Of a stretch of DNA of 64,000 nt, positions 1-7,807 are shown piece after piece. How positions within the stretch are numbered: position 1 is the first letter of the stretch; every line of letters starts with the position of its first letter. A program made the translations under genes and the position numbers. Under the pieces are notes generated by a model that did no database searches, was not told the DNA's origin, and saw only the letters and a program-made list of their open reading frames with translations. The DNA comes from Suilimivivens sp963650485. GTDB taxonomy: Bacteria; Bacillota; Clostridia; Lachnospirales; Lachnospiraceae. The stretch lies in assembly GCA_963650485.1 (NCBI GenBank), contig CAVJLN010000008.1:1-64000 (forward strand), in the 5' to 3' direction.

Positions 1-1507
1 CATTGACCTTGATCTGACCCGGATATTCCAATTCTGCTTCAATCTGCTTGGAAATATCTCTGGCCAACAGAACCATGTCTGTGTCAGAAATCTGTTCCGG
101 AACTACCATTACACGAATCTCTCTACCTGCCTGAATAGCAAAAGATTTATCTACTCCCTTAAAATTGTTGGTGATTTCTTCTAATTGTTTCAATCTTGTT
201 GTATATGTTTCCAGTGTCTCACGACGGGCACCCGGTCTTGCAGCCGAAATCGTGTCTGCTGCCTGTACGATACAAGCGATCAATGACTGAGGCTCTACAT
301 CGCCATGATGGGACTCTACGGCGTTAATAACAACCGGTGACTCCTTGTACTTTCTACATAATTCAGAACCCAGCTGAATATGGGAACCTTCCATTTCATG
401 ATCCACGGCTTTACCGATATCATGCAGAAGACCTGCTCTCTTCGCAAGACGGATATCAAGTCCAAGCTCTGCAGCTAAAAGACCGGATAACTGAGCCACT
501 TCGATGGAATGCTTCAATGCATTCTGTCCATAGCTTGTTCTGAACTTCATCTTACCAAGTAGGCGTACAAGTTCCGGATGAATACCATGAACACCAACCT
601 CTAAGGTTGCCTGTTCACCTTCCTCCTTCATCATTACTTCTACTTCTTTTTGCGCCTTTTCAACCATTTCTTCGATTCTGGCCGGATGAATACGTCCATC
701 CACAATCAGTTTTTCAAGCGCAATTCTTGCAACTTCCCGTCGGATCGGGTCGAAACCGGATAAGACAACAGCTTCCGGTGTATCGTCGATAATTAAATCC
801 ACACCGGTCATGGTCTCCAGAGTTCGGATGTTACGTCCCTCTCGACCAATAATTCTTCCCTTCATTTCATCATTCGGGAGCTGGACAACGGAGATGGTTG
901 TTTCAGATACATGATCTGCTGCACATTTCTGAATGGCATTTACCACATACTCCTTCGCTTTCTTATCCGCTTCTTCTTTGGCGCGATTCTCCATTTCCTT
1001 GATCATCACAGCCGATTCATGTTTCACTTCGTCTTCAACAATTTTTAATAAGTACTCTTTTGCCTGTTCGGAGGTTAACCCAGAGATTCGTTCCAGTTCC
1101 TGTAATCTTTGCTCGTTAAGCTTAGAAATTTCTTCGCGCTGCTTTGCCAGTTCTTCTTCTCTGGCAACCAGGCTTGCTTCCTTTTTCTCGATTGCATCTG
1201 ATTTCTTATCGATGTTCTCTTCCTTTTGCTGAACCCTGCGCTCATATCTCTGCGCTTCAGCACGTCTCTCCTTGATTTCCTTGTCCAGTTCATTCTTTGT
1301 ACGAATGGACTCTTCCTTTACCTCAAGTAAAGATTCACGCTTCTTGGTCTCAGCAGTCTTCAGAGCTTCATCGATGATCTCTCGTGCCTTGTCCTCTGCA
1401 TTACCGATCTTTGCTGCAGCTACCTTCTTGTGATATAACGCAGCAAGAACCCATGTAAGCGGAGCCACGATTACCAGCGTTACAATCGCTGCAATAACTG
1501 ACTGCAT
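1..1507 (-). CDS. rny: Ribonuclease Y (partial, C-terminus beyond left edge)
   Basis: Membrane-anchored endoribonuclease that initiates mRNA decay in Firmicutes. The gene reads leftwards off the window: 502 codons are present and about 15-20 C-terminal residues are missing compared with the usual ~520. The start at 1507 is supported by AGGAGG upstream. The order seen is one hydrophobic segment (residues ~2-24), a long Lys/Glu-rich coiled coil, a KH region and an HD domain with LLHDIGKAVDH near residue 360, the metal-binding catalytic site of the family. The last visible residues, EYPGQIKVN, match the conserved end of RNase Y. It follows recX on the same strand, 115 bases downstream. I found no convincing sigma-A promoter in that gap, only an inverted repeat (1555-1581). 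Identification is certain. Confidence 0.97.
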   Translation of the reverse strand, partial: MQSVIAAIVTLVIVAPLTWVLAALYHKKVAAAKIGNAEDKAREIIDEALKTAETKKRESLLEVKEESIRTKNELDKEIKERRAEAQRYERRVQQKEENIDKKSDAIEKKEASLVAREEELAKQREEISKLNEQRLQELERISGLTSEQAKEYLLKIVEDEVKHESAVMIKEMENRAKEEADKKAKEYVVNAIQKCAADHVSETTISVVQLPNDEMKGRIIGREGRNIRTLETMTGVDLIIDDTPEAVVLSGFDPIRREVARIALEKLIVDGRIHPARIEEMVEKAQKEVEVMMKEEGEQATLEVGVHGIHPELVRLLGKMKFRTSYGQNALKHSIEVAQLSGLLAAELGLDIRLAKRAGLLHDIGKAVDHEMEGSHIQLGSELCRKYKESPVVINAVESHHGDVEPQSLIACIVQAADTISAARPGARRETLETYTTRLKQLEEITNNFKGVDKSFAIQAGREIRVMVVPEQISDTDMVLLARDISKQIEAELEYPGQIKVN

Positions 1508-1554
1508 TTACAGGAGCACCTCCTTATTTAATTTTCATTGTACTATTATCTATA

Positions 1555-1581
1555 TAGAATGTGTATGGAAAAGACATTCTA
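1555..1581. repeat. Perfect inverted repeat in rny leader
   Basis: TAGAATGT and ACATTCTA (8-base perfect arms) are separated by 11 bases, between recX and rny. There is no U-tract, so it does not look like a terminator. It could be an operator or an RNA hairpin in the rny leader; the sequence does not decide. Confidence 0.4.
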
Positions 1582-1622
1582 AAAGCAAATTACAACACTT
1601 AAATTCTATACGTTATTCATAG

Positions 1623-2234
1623 TTATGTCAAGTAAAAGTGCACATGAATTAATTCCGGAGAAAAGCCTTTTCTGTACAAAGACGCCATAAGCCGCTGTTT
1701 TTCCTCAAATGTCCACTGTTCCGGATCATAATTTTTCTTTCGCAAAATTTTTAAAATCTGTTCTTCTTCGAGTTCCTTCTTCCGTTCTCCCACGATTTCA
1801 TCAAAACATTCTGAAACCAGTTCCTTCGAAAGCCCCTTGCTCATTAAGGTCTGCAACAGCTTCTGCTTCGTCTTACCTTCCTGATGGTACGCAATATAAT
1901 CCATCGCATACTGCCGGTCATCGATGTAATGATAGCTCTTCACGTAAGAAATGGCATCTTCCATTGCCTCCTGCGGGTATCCTCCCTGTGAAAGCTTCTG
2001 ACGAAGCTGGTATTCCGTATAGGGTCTGCTCTTTAACAGATTCATGGCCCGCATGGTCGCACGCTTCGGAAGGAGCTTTCCCGTAATCTCTTCATATATG
2101 ACAGGGTCTAATTCTTCGCCTTCCCGGATGTGATACATACGCAATTCGCCTTTGTATAAAACAAAGGCGAACTCCTGATCAATTTCAATTCTGCATTTGG
2201 CTTTCGTTATTTCTTCAATCTTTGTTACTGTCAT
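1623..2234 (-). CDS. recX: Regulatory protein RecX
   Basis: RecX binds RecA filaments and modulates recombinase activity. The protein is 203 residues from the start chosen here (MTVTKIEEITK), within the family range. It shows the three-helix repeat pattern of RecX, including a central segment with RPYTEYQLRQKL and a later YIDDRQYAMDY motif typical of the family. Longer in-frame starts exist (for example 2243), but 2234 has AGGA about 8 bases upstream and begins at the conserved domain. The gene overlaps the recA 3' end by 20 bases, so the two are probably translationally coupled and recX shares the SOS-controlled recA promoter. Neighbouring recA makes the assignment firm; the exact start is less sure. 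Confidence 0.93.
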   Translation of the reverse strand: MTVTKIEEITKAKCRIEIDQEFAFVLYKGELRMYHIREGEELDPVIYEEITGKLLPKRATMRAMNLLKSRPYTEYQLRQKLSQGGYPQEAMEDAISYVKSYHYIDDRQYAMDYIAYHQEGKTKQKLLQTLMSKGLSKELVSECFDEIVGERKKELEEEQILKILRKKNYDPEQWTFEEKQRLMASLYRKGFSPELIHVHFYLT

Positions 2235-3237
2235 CTTTCGCATCCTGTAAGCCGTAATGTGCACGAACCTTCTGCTCGATCTCTTCAAGCATTTCCGTAT
2301 GTTCCTTCAGGTACTGCTTGGTGTTCTCTCTACCCTGTCCGATCTTGTTTCCTTCATAGGCATACCATGCACCACTCTTATTTACGATATTGGCATCGGC
2401 AGCCAGATCAAGAATATCCCCAACAGTGGAGATTCCTTCTCCGAAGATGATATCAAATTCTGCTTCCTTAAACGGAGGTGCAATCTTATTCTTAACAACC
2501 TTCACTCTGGTACGGTTACCAATTGTTTCTCCGCTCTGCTTCAATGCTTCTATTCGACGTACATCCAGTCTTACGGAAGAATAGAATTTCAATGCACGTC
2601 CACCGGTGGTTGTCTCGGGACTACCGAACATCACGCCAACCTTCTCTCGTAACTGGTTAATGAAGATAACCGTACAGTTTGACTTACTGATCACGGCTGT
2701 CAGCTTACGCAGCGCCTGGGACATGAGTCTGGCCTGCAGACCCACATGGGAATCTCCCATATCACCGTCAATCTCCGCCTTCGGTACAAGAGCTGCCACC
2801 GAGTCCACAACAACAATGTCAATCGCACCGGAGCGAACCATCGTCTCGGTAATCTCCAACGCCTGCTCTCCGTTATCCGGCTGTGAAATATAAAGATTAT
2901 CCACATCTACGCCAATATTCTTCGCATATACCGGATCAAGGGCATGCTCCGCATCAATAAACCCGGCAATTCCGCCACGCTTCTGCACTTCCGCAATCAT
3001 ATGCAGGGTAACGGTCGTCTTACCACTGGATTCCGGTCCGTAGATCTCTATAATTCTTCCCTTCGGGATACCGCCTAAGCCAAGTGCAATATCAAGACTT
3101 AGGGATCCTGTCGGAATCGTTTCAACGTTCATCTGTGCGGAAGGATCGCCTAATTTCATTACTGCTCCCTTACCAAACTGCTTCTCAATCTGTCCTAATG
3201 CTGCATCCAGTGCTTTTAACTTCTCTTCTCTTTCCAT
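2215..3237 (-). CDS. recA: Recombinase RecA
   Basis: ATP-dependent DNA strand-exchange protein and LexA co-protease. It has 340 residues, the usual length. The Walker A motif GPESSGKTT is at about residues 67-75, the Walker B segment IDIVVVDSVAAL follows, and the L2 region contains GVMFGSPETTTGG. The C-terminus is short and acidic (DAKDDSNKD), as in other Clostridia. The start has a Shine-Dalgarno AGGAGA just upstream. Transcription starts from a promoter carrying two LexA boxes (3275-3321). recX overlaps the 3' end. Identification is certain. Confidence 0.99.
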   Translation of the reverse strand: MEREEKLKALDAALGQIEKQFGKGAVMKLGDPSAQMNVETIPTGSLSLDIALGLGGIPKGRIIEIYGPESSGKTTVTLHMIAEVQKRGGIAGFIDAEHALDPVYAKNIGVDVDNLYISQPDNGEQALEITETMVRSGAIDIVVVDSVAALVPKAEIDGDMGDSHVGLQARLMSQALRKLTAVISKSNCTVIFINQLREKVGVMFGSPETTTGGRALKFYSSVRLDVRRIEALKQSGETIGNRTRVKVVKNKIAPPFKEAEFDIIFGEGISTVGDILDLAADANIVNKSGAWYAYEGNKIGQGRENTKQYLKEHTEMLEEIEQKVRAHYGLQDAKDDSNKD

Positions 3238-3274
3238 GAATCTGTCTCCTTTAATTAAGCTTCCATCGCCTTTA

Positions 3275-3321
3275 GAACGTTTGTTCTTTTATAGAATAAA
3301 ACAAACGTTCGATTTTGTCAA
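3275..3321 (-). promoter_or_regulatory. recA promoter with two LexA (SOS) boxes
   Basis: On the minus strand, TTGACA (3316-3321) and TATTCT (3293-3298) are 17 bases apart, a near-consensus sigma-A promoter. The spacer contains GAACGTTTGTTT (3299-3310) and the initiation region contains GAACGTTTGTTC (3275-3286). The second is a perfect match to the Gram-positive LexA box GAAC-N4-GTTC, and the first differs at one base. The position predicts repression by LexA and induction by DNA damage. The ~210 bases between this promoter and the pgsA terminator (3322-3528) hold no gene that I can support. Confidence 0.9.
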
Positions 3322-3528
3322 TGGGTTGTTTACTTGATTTTTGATTCTGTTTATAAATCGATCATACACCTTTTATAGTCCCATAAAACTCCCTCAACGG
3401 CATCTCCCCTTTCCTAAATATTATTTGCTTTGGATAAATTGGCGAAAATGCCGGATTTGCAAAGCAGAAACATGAATCTTGACTGTCTGGAATGACAGTG
3501 AATCTACATATGACTACAGTATAACGAA

Positions 3529-3567
3529 TAAAAAGGACTTTCGCAATAGTTTCCTTTGCAAAAGTCC
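3529..3567 (-). terminator. Rho-independent terminator of the yicC-pgsA operon
   Basis: On the minus strand, GGACTTTTGCAA pairs with TTGCGAAAGTCC around a 9-base loop, followed by TTTTTA. It lies 71 bases past the pgsA stop codon. Confidence 0.92.
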
Positions 3568-3591
3568 CTTCTTATATCCTCTTTCTTTCCG

Positions 3592-3647
3592 AATAATTAC
3601 TTAGCGATGATTACTTAAAGATGATTACTTAATGATGATTACTTAAT
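3592..3647. repeat. 14-base tandem repeat (4 copies) spanning the pgsA stop codon
   Basis: The unit GATGATTACTTAAT occurs four times head to tail (3592-3605, 3606-3619, 3620-3633, 3634-3647). The right two copies are identical and the left two diverge slightly. The repeat contains the last codons and stop of pgsA; each 14-base unit repeats the ATTAAGTAA that encodes the Ile-Lys-stop. Confidence 0.85.
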
Positions 3648-4190
3648 GTCCTTCATCACATCTTTATTCTTAATCAGATAATCAATGAGGGAAACGATCG
3701 TGAGAATGACCGCAATCCATAAAATGATCTGTGTCAGAACGTGCAGTGCCGGAATGTCCACAATCAGAAGGCAGACCGCAACCATCTGGAACACGGTCTT
3801 GAACTTGCCCCAGTAACTTGCTGCAATGACAACACCCTTATCTGCTGCGACAAGACGGAAGCCGCTGATGGTAAACTCCCTTGCAATAATGACAATCACC
3901 ATCCATGCCGGAATCCTGCCAAGTTCGATCAATGCGATCAGTGCCGAGCATACTAAAAGCTTATCGGCAAGCGGATCCATGAACTTACCGAAGTCGGTAA
4001 TGAGGTTATACTTTCTGGCGATTTTGCCATCGAGCATATCGGTCAGGGATGCAATGATAAAAATTGCAAGTGCAATCCATTTGCTCCATTCTGCTGATGG
4101 CAGAAACGGCATATTGGGAACTAACAAAAACACAATAAAAAACGGGATCAGAATTACTCTGAAAATAGTTAATTTGTTGGGTAAATTCAT
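3639..4190 (-). CDS. pgsA: CDP-diacylglycerol--glycerol-3-phosphate 3-phosphatidyltransferase
   Basis: Membrane enzyme that makes phosphatidylglycerol phosphate, the committed step to phosphatidylglycerol and cardiolipin. It has 183 residues, typical for PgsA. The CDP-alcohol phosphotransferase signature is complete: DGKIAR, then G and D within ITDFGKFMDPLADK at about residues 53-78. Several hydrophobic helices follow (for example IPAWMVIVIIAREFTISGF). The ATG overlaps the rimO stop by 4 bases, so translation is probably coupled. It is the last gene of the yicC-remA-gmk-rpoZ-rimO-pgsA operon and precedes a strong terminator. Its 3' end sits in a 14-base tandem repeat, which suggests slippage has moved the end of the gene. 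Confidence 0.96.
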   Translation of the reverse strand: MNLPNKLTIFRVILIPFFIVFLLVPNMPFLPSAEWSKWIALAIFIIASLTDMLDGKIARKYNLITDFGKFMDPLADKLLVCSALIALIELGRIPAWMVIVIIAREFTISGFRLVAADKGVVIAASYWGKFKTVFQMVAVCLLIVDIPALHVLTQIILWIAVILTIVSLIDYLIKNKDVMKDIK

Positions 4191-5518
4191 TCTGTTATCT
4201 CTCCTATCAAATCGTATTCATTGGAACCTGTAATCTTTGCACGAAGGAAATCGCCGCTCATTAAAGAGCCCGCGCCGTCCGCCTGCAAAAACAGGAATCC
4301 GTCTACATTCGGTGCATCCTTATAGGTTCTTGCCACATAAATTCCTTCTTCCGGAACACTGCCTTCAATCATGGCCTCCACGGTTTTACCAACCATGTTT
4401 TCTGCCTGTTCAAAGGCGATTTCCTGCTGCAGCTCCATGATCTCATCCCGGCGTGCATTCTTGATCTCCTCCGGCACCTGATCCTCCATTTCGGCTGCGG
4501 CCGTATCCTCTTCCGGTGAATAGGGGAAGACACCAAGGCGGTCAAATTCCATTTCATTGATGAAGCGCAGGGTTTCCTCGTGGTTTTCATCCGTTTCCCC
4601 CGGAAATCCTGCAATAAAAGTCGTTCTTAAACAGATATCCGGGATCTCCTTACGCAGTTTCGCAACCAGGGTACGGATCTGCTCCGTGTTTGTCCAGCGT
4701 CCCATTCTGCGGAGAATTTCGTCGCATCCGCTCTGTACCGGAATATCCAGATAGTGACAGATCTTCTCTTCTTCCTTAATGACTTCGATCAATTCATCCG
4801 TGATCTCTTCCGGGTAACAGTAAAGAAGACGGATCCAGTGAATGCCCTCGATCCTGCAAAGTTCTCTTAAAAGACGGGGTAGGGATTTCTCTCCATACAG
4901 ATCCTTTCCATAAAGGGTTGTCTCCTGTGCGACCAGAATCAGCTCCTTCACGCCGCCCTCTGCAAGCTCCTTCGCCTCCTTAAGCAGCTGCTCCATCGGT
5001 ACGCTGCGGTAATCGCCACGCACCTTCGGAATGATACAGTAGGTACAATGCTTGTCGCATCCTTCCGCGATTTTCAGATAGGCATAATAGCCGCCTGTGG
5101 TTACGACACGGTGCCGGCCTCCCTGCGGAGCCTTGTTAATGTCCTCAATATAATTATGCTGTTGTCCCTTAAGCACCTCATCAAGCGCATCTGCAATCGC
5201 ATCAATAGCTGTTGTTCCGAGAACCGCATCGACCTCCGGGATCTCCACCTGCATTTCCTCAGAATAGCGCTGTGCCAGACAGCCGGTTACCAGAAGTGCC
5301 TGTAACTGTCCGCTCTTTCTCCGCTCTGCCATGTCCAGAATCGTATTGACACTTTCTTCCTTGGCATCGCTGATAAAACAGCAGGTATTGATGACAGCGG
5401 CTTCTGCTTCCTCTTCATCGTCTGTGAATTCATACCCGCGCTGGGAAAGCAGTCCGAGCATGACCTCTGAGTCTACAAGATTCTTGTCACAGCCAAGGGA
5501 AATAAATAAAACCTTCAT
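4187..5518 (-). CDS. rimO: Ribosomal protein uS12 methylthiotransferase RimO
   Basis: Radical-SAM enzyme that methylthiolates the conserved aspartate of ribosomal protein S12. It has 443 residues, the normal length. The N-terminal MTTase domain carries the three cysteines of its own 4Fe-4S cluster (C10, C46, C80). The radical-SAM cluster motif is EGCDKHCTYC (C154, C158, C161), and a C-terminal TRAM domain closes the protein (from about residue 380). The N-terminus SLGCDKNLVDSE separates it from MiaB. The stop overlaps the pgsA start by 4 bases. Between rpoZ and rimO (5519-5595) there is an imperfect GC-rich hairpin (GACGC...GCGTC) with a poor U-run, possibly an attenuator. Confidence 0.96.
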   Translation of the reverse strand: MKVLFISLGCDKNLVDSEVMLGLLSQRGYEFTDDEEEAEAAVINTCCFISDAKEESVNTILDMAERRKSGQLQALLVTGCLAQRYSEEMQVEIPEVDAVLGTTAIDAIADALDEVLKGQQHNYIEDINKAPQGGRHRVVTTGGYYAYLKIAEGCDKHCTYCIIPKVRGDYRSVPMEQLLKEAKELAEGGVKELILVAQETTLYGKDLYGEKSLPRLLRELCRIEGIHWIRLLYCYPEEITDELIEVIKEEEKICHYLDIPVQSGCDEILRRMGRWTNTEQIRTLVAKLRKEIPDICLRTTFIAGFPGETDENHEETLRFINEMEFDRLGVFPYSPEEDTAAAEMEDQVPEEIKNARRDEIMELQQEIAFEQAENMVGKTVEAMIEGSVPEEGIYVARTYKDAPNVDGFLFLQADGAGSLMSGDFLRAKITGSNEYDLIGEITE

Positions 5519-5595
5519 ATAAACTGATATCCTTTATTGTAATTTACCAAAATAGTAAATGACGCCGCCAATATTCTCTGGCAGCGTCCGTATTT

Positions 5596-5865
5596 CTATT
5601 GCTCTTCTTCGGCATCGGTAATCAGAGCATTTGCTTCCTCTTCGGTAAGAATCTGGATTTTGCCCTGATTCAGTTCTTCAACGGCAATGGATAACGGTTT
5701 CGCACCCTTGACATTCACCAGTGCTTTCTTGCCTCCGATGATCTGTCTTGCTCTCTTTGCGGTAGCCATTACGATGGAATATCTGCTGTTTACAACAGGT
5801 TCTTCACCCTCTTCTACGTTGCTGTTTACTACGTTCATCAAATCAGAATAAGATGGATGTAACAT
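5596..5865 (-). CDS. rpoZ: DNA-directed RNA polymerase omega subunit
   Basis: Small subunit that helps assembly and stability of RNA polymerase. I use the start MLHPSYSDLM at 5865 because AAAGGAG lies 7-8 bases upstream; an in-frame ATG at 5886 would place that site inside the coding region. This gives 89 residues, with the family's N-terminal pattern, the conserved SRYSIVMATAKRARQI motif and an acidic tail. The gene starts 25 bases after the gmk stop, and the gmk-rpoZ neighbourhood is conserved across Firmicutes. Confidence 0.95.
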   Translation of the reverse strand: MLHPSYSDLMNVVNSNVEEGEEPVVNSRYSIVMATAKRARQIIGGKKALVNVKGAKPLSIAVEELNQGKIQILTEEEANALITDAEEEQ

Positions 5866-5889
5866 ATCATTTCTCCTTTCAGCCAAAGA

Positions 5890-6513
5890 CTAAATCGTCT
5901 TCAGTTCCTCTCTCATATTATTAATAAACTCCTCATTTCTGGAAGGGGTATTATGCGCTGCGCCAATCAGGGCATGCAGCTCCTTCACGCACTCCTCCAG
6001 CTGATCATTGATCACAATATAATCATACTGTTCTATTCCCTGTGCCTCCTCAATGGCACGGTGCATCCGCTGGTCAATGACCTCCTGCGTCTCGGTTCCT
6101 CTGCCGGTAAGCCTCCGGCGAAGCTCTATCGCACTTGGCGGCATGACAAATAGCAGCAATGCCGTCGGGAATTTCTCTTTTATCTTTAAGGCACCCTGAA
6201 TTTCAATTTCAAGGATGACATCCTTACCTGCTTCTAACTGCTGCTCGACATAGGCTCTCGGTGTTCCGTAGTAATTACCGCAGTAACTGGCATATTCAAT
6301 CAGACCATCCTGCCCGATCTTCTCTTCAAACTGTTCTTTGGTTACGAAAAAATACTCATGGCCATCTTCTTCACCGGGACGGGGATTTCTGGTTGTCATG
6401 GAAATCGACAATGCATAATTGTCGTACTCTTCCATAAGCCTCTTCATTAAAGTTCCTTTGCCGGCACCTGAAAAGCCGGATACTACAATCAGTATTCCTT
6501 TACGCTTCATCAT
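5890..6513 (-). CDS. gmk: Guanylate kinase
   Basis: Phosphorylates GMP to GDP using ATP. From 6513 (MMKRKGILIVVSGFSG) it has 207 residues, the usual length. It has the P-loop GFSGAGKGT near the N-terminus, the GMP-binding TRNPRPGEEDGHEYFF segment, and EIEIQGALKIKEKFP. The start codon lies inside the last codons of remA (14-base overlap), so translational coupling is likely; the first two codons are both ATG and the choice between 6513 and 6510 is arbitrary. Assignment is certain. Confidence 0.97.
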   Translation of the reverse strand: MMKRKGILIVVSGFSGAGKGTLMKRLMEEYDNYALSISMTTRNPRPGEEDGHEYFFVTKEQFEEKIGQDGLIEYASYCGNYYGTPRAYVEQQLEAGKDVILEIEIQGALKIKEKFPTALLLFVMPPSAIELRRRLTGRGTETQEVIDQRMHRAIEEAQGIEQYDYIVINDQLEECVKELHALIGAAHNTPSRNEEFINNMREELKTI

Positions 6514-6760
6514 CGTCTCTGCTTTCTGCCTGCGCTCTCTGTGCAATGGTCTCCGGCAGCAACGCGGATAACACGAGCTGGCTGTTTTCCATTACGAGAA
6601 CGGATTTTGTCTTACGTCCCTGCGTGGCATCAATTGCCGTGCCAATCTCCCTTGCCTTTTGCACCATACGCTTTACCGGTGCAGAATCCGGACTTACCAC
6701 TGCAATAATCTTGCCTGCATTTACAATATTCCCAAATCCAATATGAATCAATCTGTTCAA
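6500..6760 (-). CDS. remA: Extracellular matrix regulator RemA-like protein (DUF370)
   Basis: Short DNA-binding regulator. In Bacillus subtilis, RemA oligomerises and activates biofilm matrix and osmoprotection genes. It has 86 residues and carries the conserved IGFGNIVNAGKIIAVVSPDSAPVKR core. The order yicC-remA-gmk-rpoZ is the same as in B. subtilis, which supports the identification. The C-terminal tail is acidic (ESRDDDEA) and its last codons overlap gmk. The role of RemA in this organism is inferred from the family only. Confidence 0.93.
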   Translation of the reverse strand: MNRLIHIGFGNIVNAGKIIAVVSPDSAPVKRMVQKAREIGTAIDATQGRKTKSVLVMENSQLVLSALLPETIAQRAQAESRDDDEA

Positions 6761-6770
6761 AGGACACCTC

Positions 6771-7649
6771 TTACTCGATATTCTGAATCTGTTCGCGCAC
6801 CTTCTCGATTTCAGTCTTTAATTCAATCGCCCGATTGGAAATCTCTAGGTCGCTTGATTTGGACAGAATGGTGTTCGCCTCACGGTTCATTTCCTGTGCA
6901 ATGAAGTCCAGCTTACGTCCGATGCTTCCACCCTGAATGAGAGCATCCTTCGTTGCTTCAATATGACTTCTTAAGCGCACCAGTTCTTCATCCACGCATA
7001 CCTTATCTGCAAAAATGGTAACCTCCATCAGCAGACGGCTTTCGTCAATCTTGGTATCTTCTAACAGTTCCTTCACCTTATCGGTCAGCTTCTGCTTATA
7101 CTCTGTAATAATTTCGGGAGACCGCTCTGTGATAAAATCCACATGATTAAGCATACCGTCAAGCTTCTCGCACAGATCGTTTTTCAGGTTCTCACCCTCT
7201 TTAATTCGGGTCTCTACGAAGCCCTCTGCCGCCCCCTTAATGGCACGGTCAAGTAACTGCCACAATGCTTCTTCATCTATGGTCTGTTCTTCCATGGTAA
7301 AGATCTCCGGATATCTGGATAATGCGGATACACGAATATCATTGTCAAGGCCGAATTCCTCAGACATCTGGTTCAGATATTTCAGATATTCTGCTGCAAG
7401 TTCCTTATTATACTTGACGCAGACGTTGGACTCCGTATAATCCTCATAAGTGATAAAAATGTCCACCTTACCGCGCTGGATATAATTCTTTAACTCATTG
7501 CGGATTGCAGCCTCGAAGAAATTAAGCTTCTTTGGCATCTTGATGTTTACATCCAGATAGCGGTGATTCACGGACTTCATCTCGACGGTAATCTTACGGT
7601 CTGCTTCCTGAATCTCGCATCTGCCGAAACCGGTCATGCTCTTAATCAT
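6771..7649 (-). CDS. yicC: YicC/YloC family endoribonuclease
   Basis: Member of the YicC/YloC family, for which endoribonuclease activity has been shown in E. coli and Bacillus. The start at 7649 (MIKSMTGFGRCE) follows AAGGGA and matches the family N-terminus; an upstream in-frame ATG at 7682 lacks support. It has 292 residues, with the conserved MKSVNHRYLDVNIKMP segment, a central EGENL segment and a C-terminal half (DUF1732) with GRKLDFIAQEMNREANTI. It is the first gene of the yicC-pgsA operon, read from a near-consensus promoter at 7691-7719. Confidence 0.94.
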   Translation of the reverse strand: MIKSMTGFGRCEIQEADRKITVEMKSVNHRYLDVNIKMPKKLNFFEAAIRNELKNYIQRGKVDIFITYEDYTESNVCVKYNKELAAEYLKYLNQMSEEFGLDNDIRVSALSRYPEIFTMEEQTIDEEALWQLLDRAIKGAAEGFVETRIKEGENLKNDLCEKLDGMLNHVDFITERSPEIITEYKQKLTDKVKELLEDTKIDESRLLMEVTIFADKVCVDEELVRLRSHIEATKDALIQGGSIGRKLDFIAQEMNREANTILSKSSDLEISNRAIELKTEIEKVREQIQNIE

Positions 7650-7690
7650 GGTATTTCCCTTCTTTCGTAACATCCAATACATACCTAATT

Positions 7691-7719
7691 ATTATAGGTG
7701 AACGTACGCTTGCCGTCAA
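7691..7719 (-). promoter_or_regulatory. Sigma-A promoter of the yicC operon
   Basis: TTGACG (7714-7719), a 17-base spacer and TATAAT (7691-7696) on the minus strand, 42 bases before the yicC start. Confidence 0.88.
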
Positions 7720-7739
7720 GGCTTTCTGCGTAAAACCAC

Positions 7740-7768
7740 TTTAAGATCTACCATAAATATGCTATACT
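7740..7768 (+). promoter_or_regulatory. Extended -10 promoter of rqcH
   Basis: TTTAAG (7740-7745), a 17-base spacer and TATACT (7763-7768) preceded by TGC, an extended -10. It diverges from the yicC promoter; the two -35 elements are about 20 bases apart. Confidence 0.7.
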
Positions 7769-7807
7769 CTAAACGATTCAGAAAACCTTAAAACACAGGA
7801 GTACAAC

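Noticed and set aside
3362..3403. 13-codon open frame upstream of recA preceded by AGGGGAG
   Set aside because: The Shine-Dalgarno-like bases abut the ATG with no spacer, and no promoter or second evidence was seen.
3592..3647. Tandem repeats near pgsA as a possible CRISPR
   Set aside because: Units are directly adjacent with no spacers and only 14 bases long.
5540..5590. GC-rich hairpin between rpoZ and rimO as a terminator
   Set aside because: Stem has mismatches and the following bases are ATTTACTATTTT, so it may only attenuate; not listed as a terminator.
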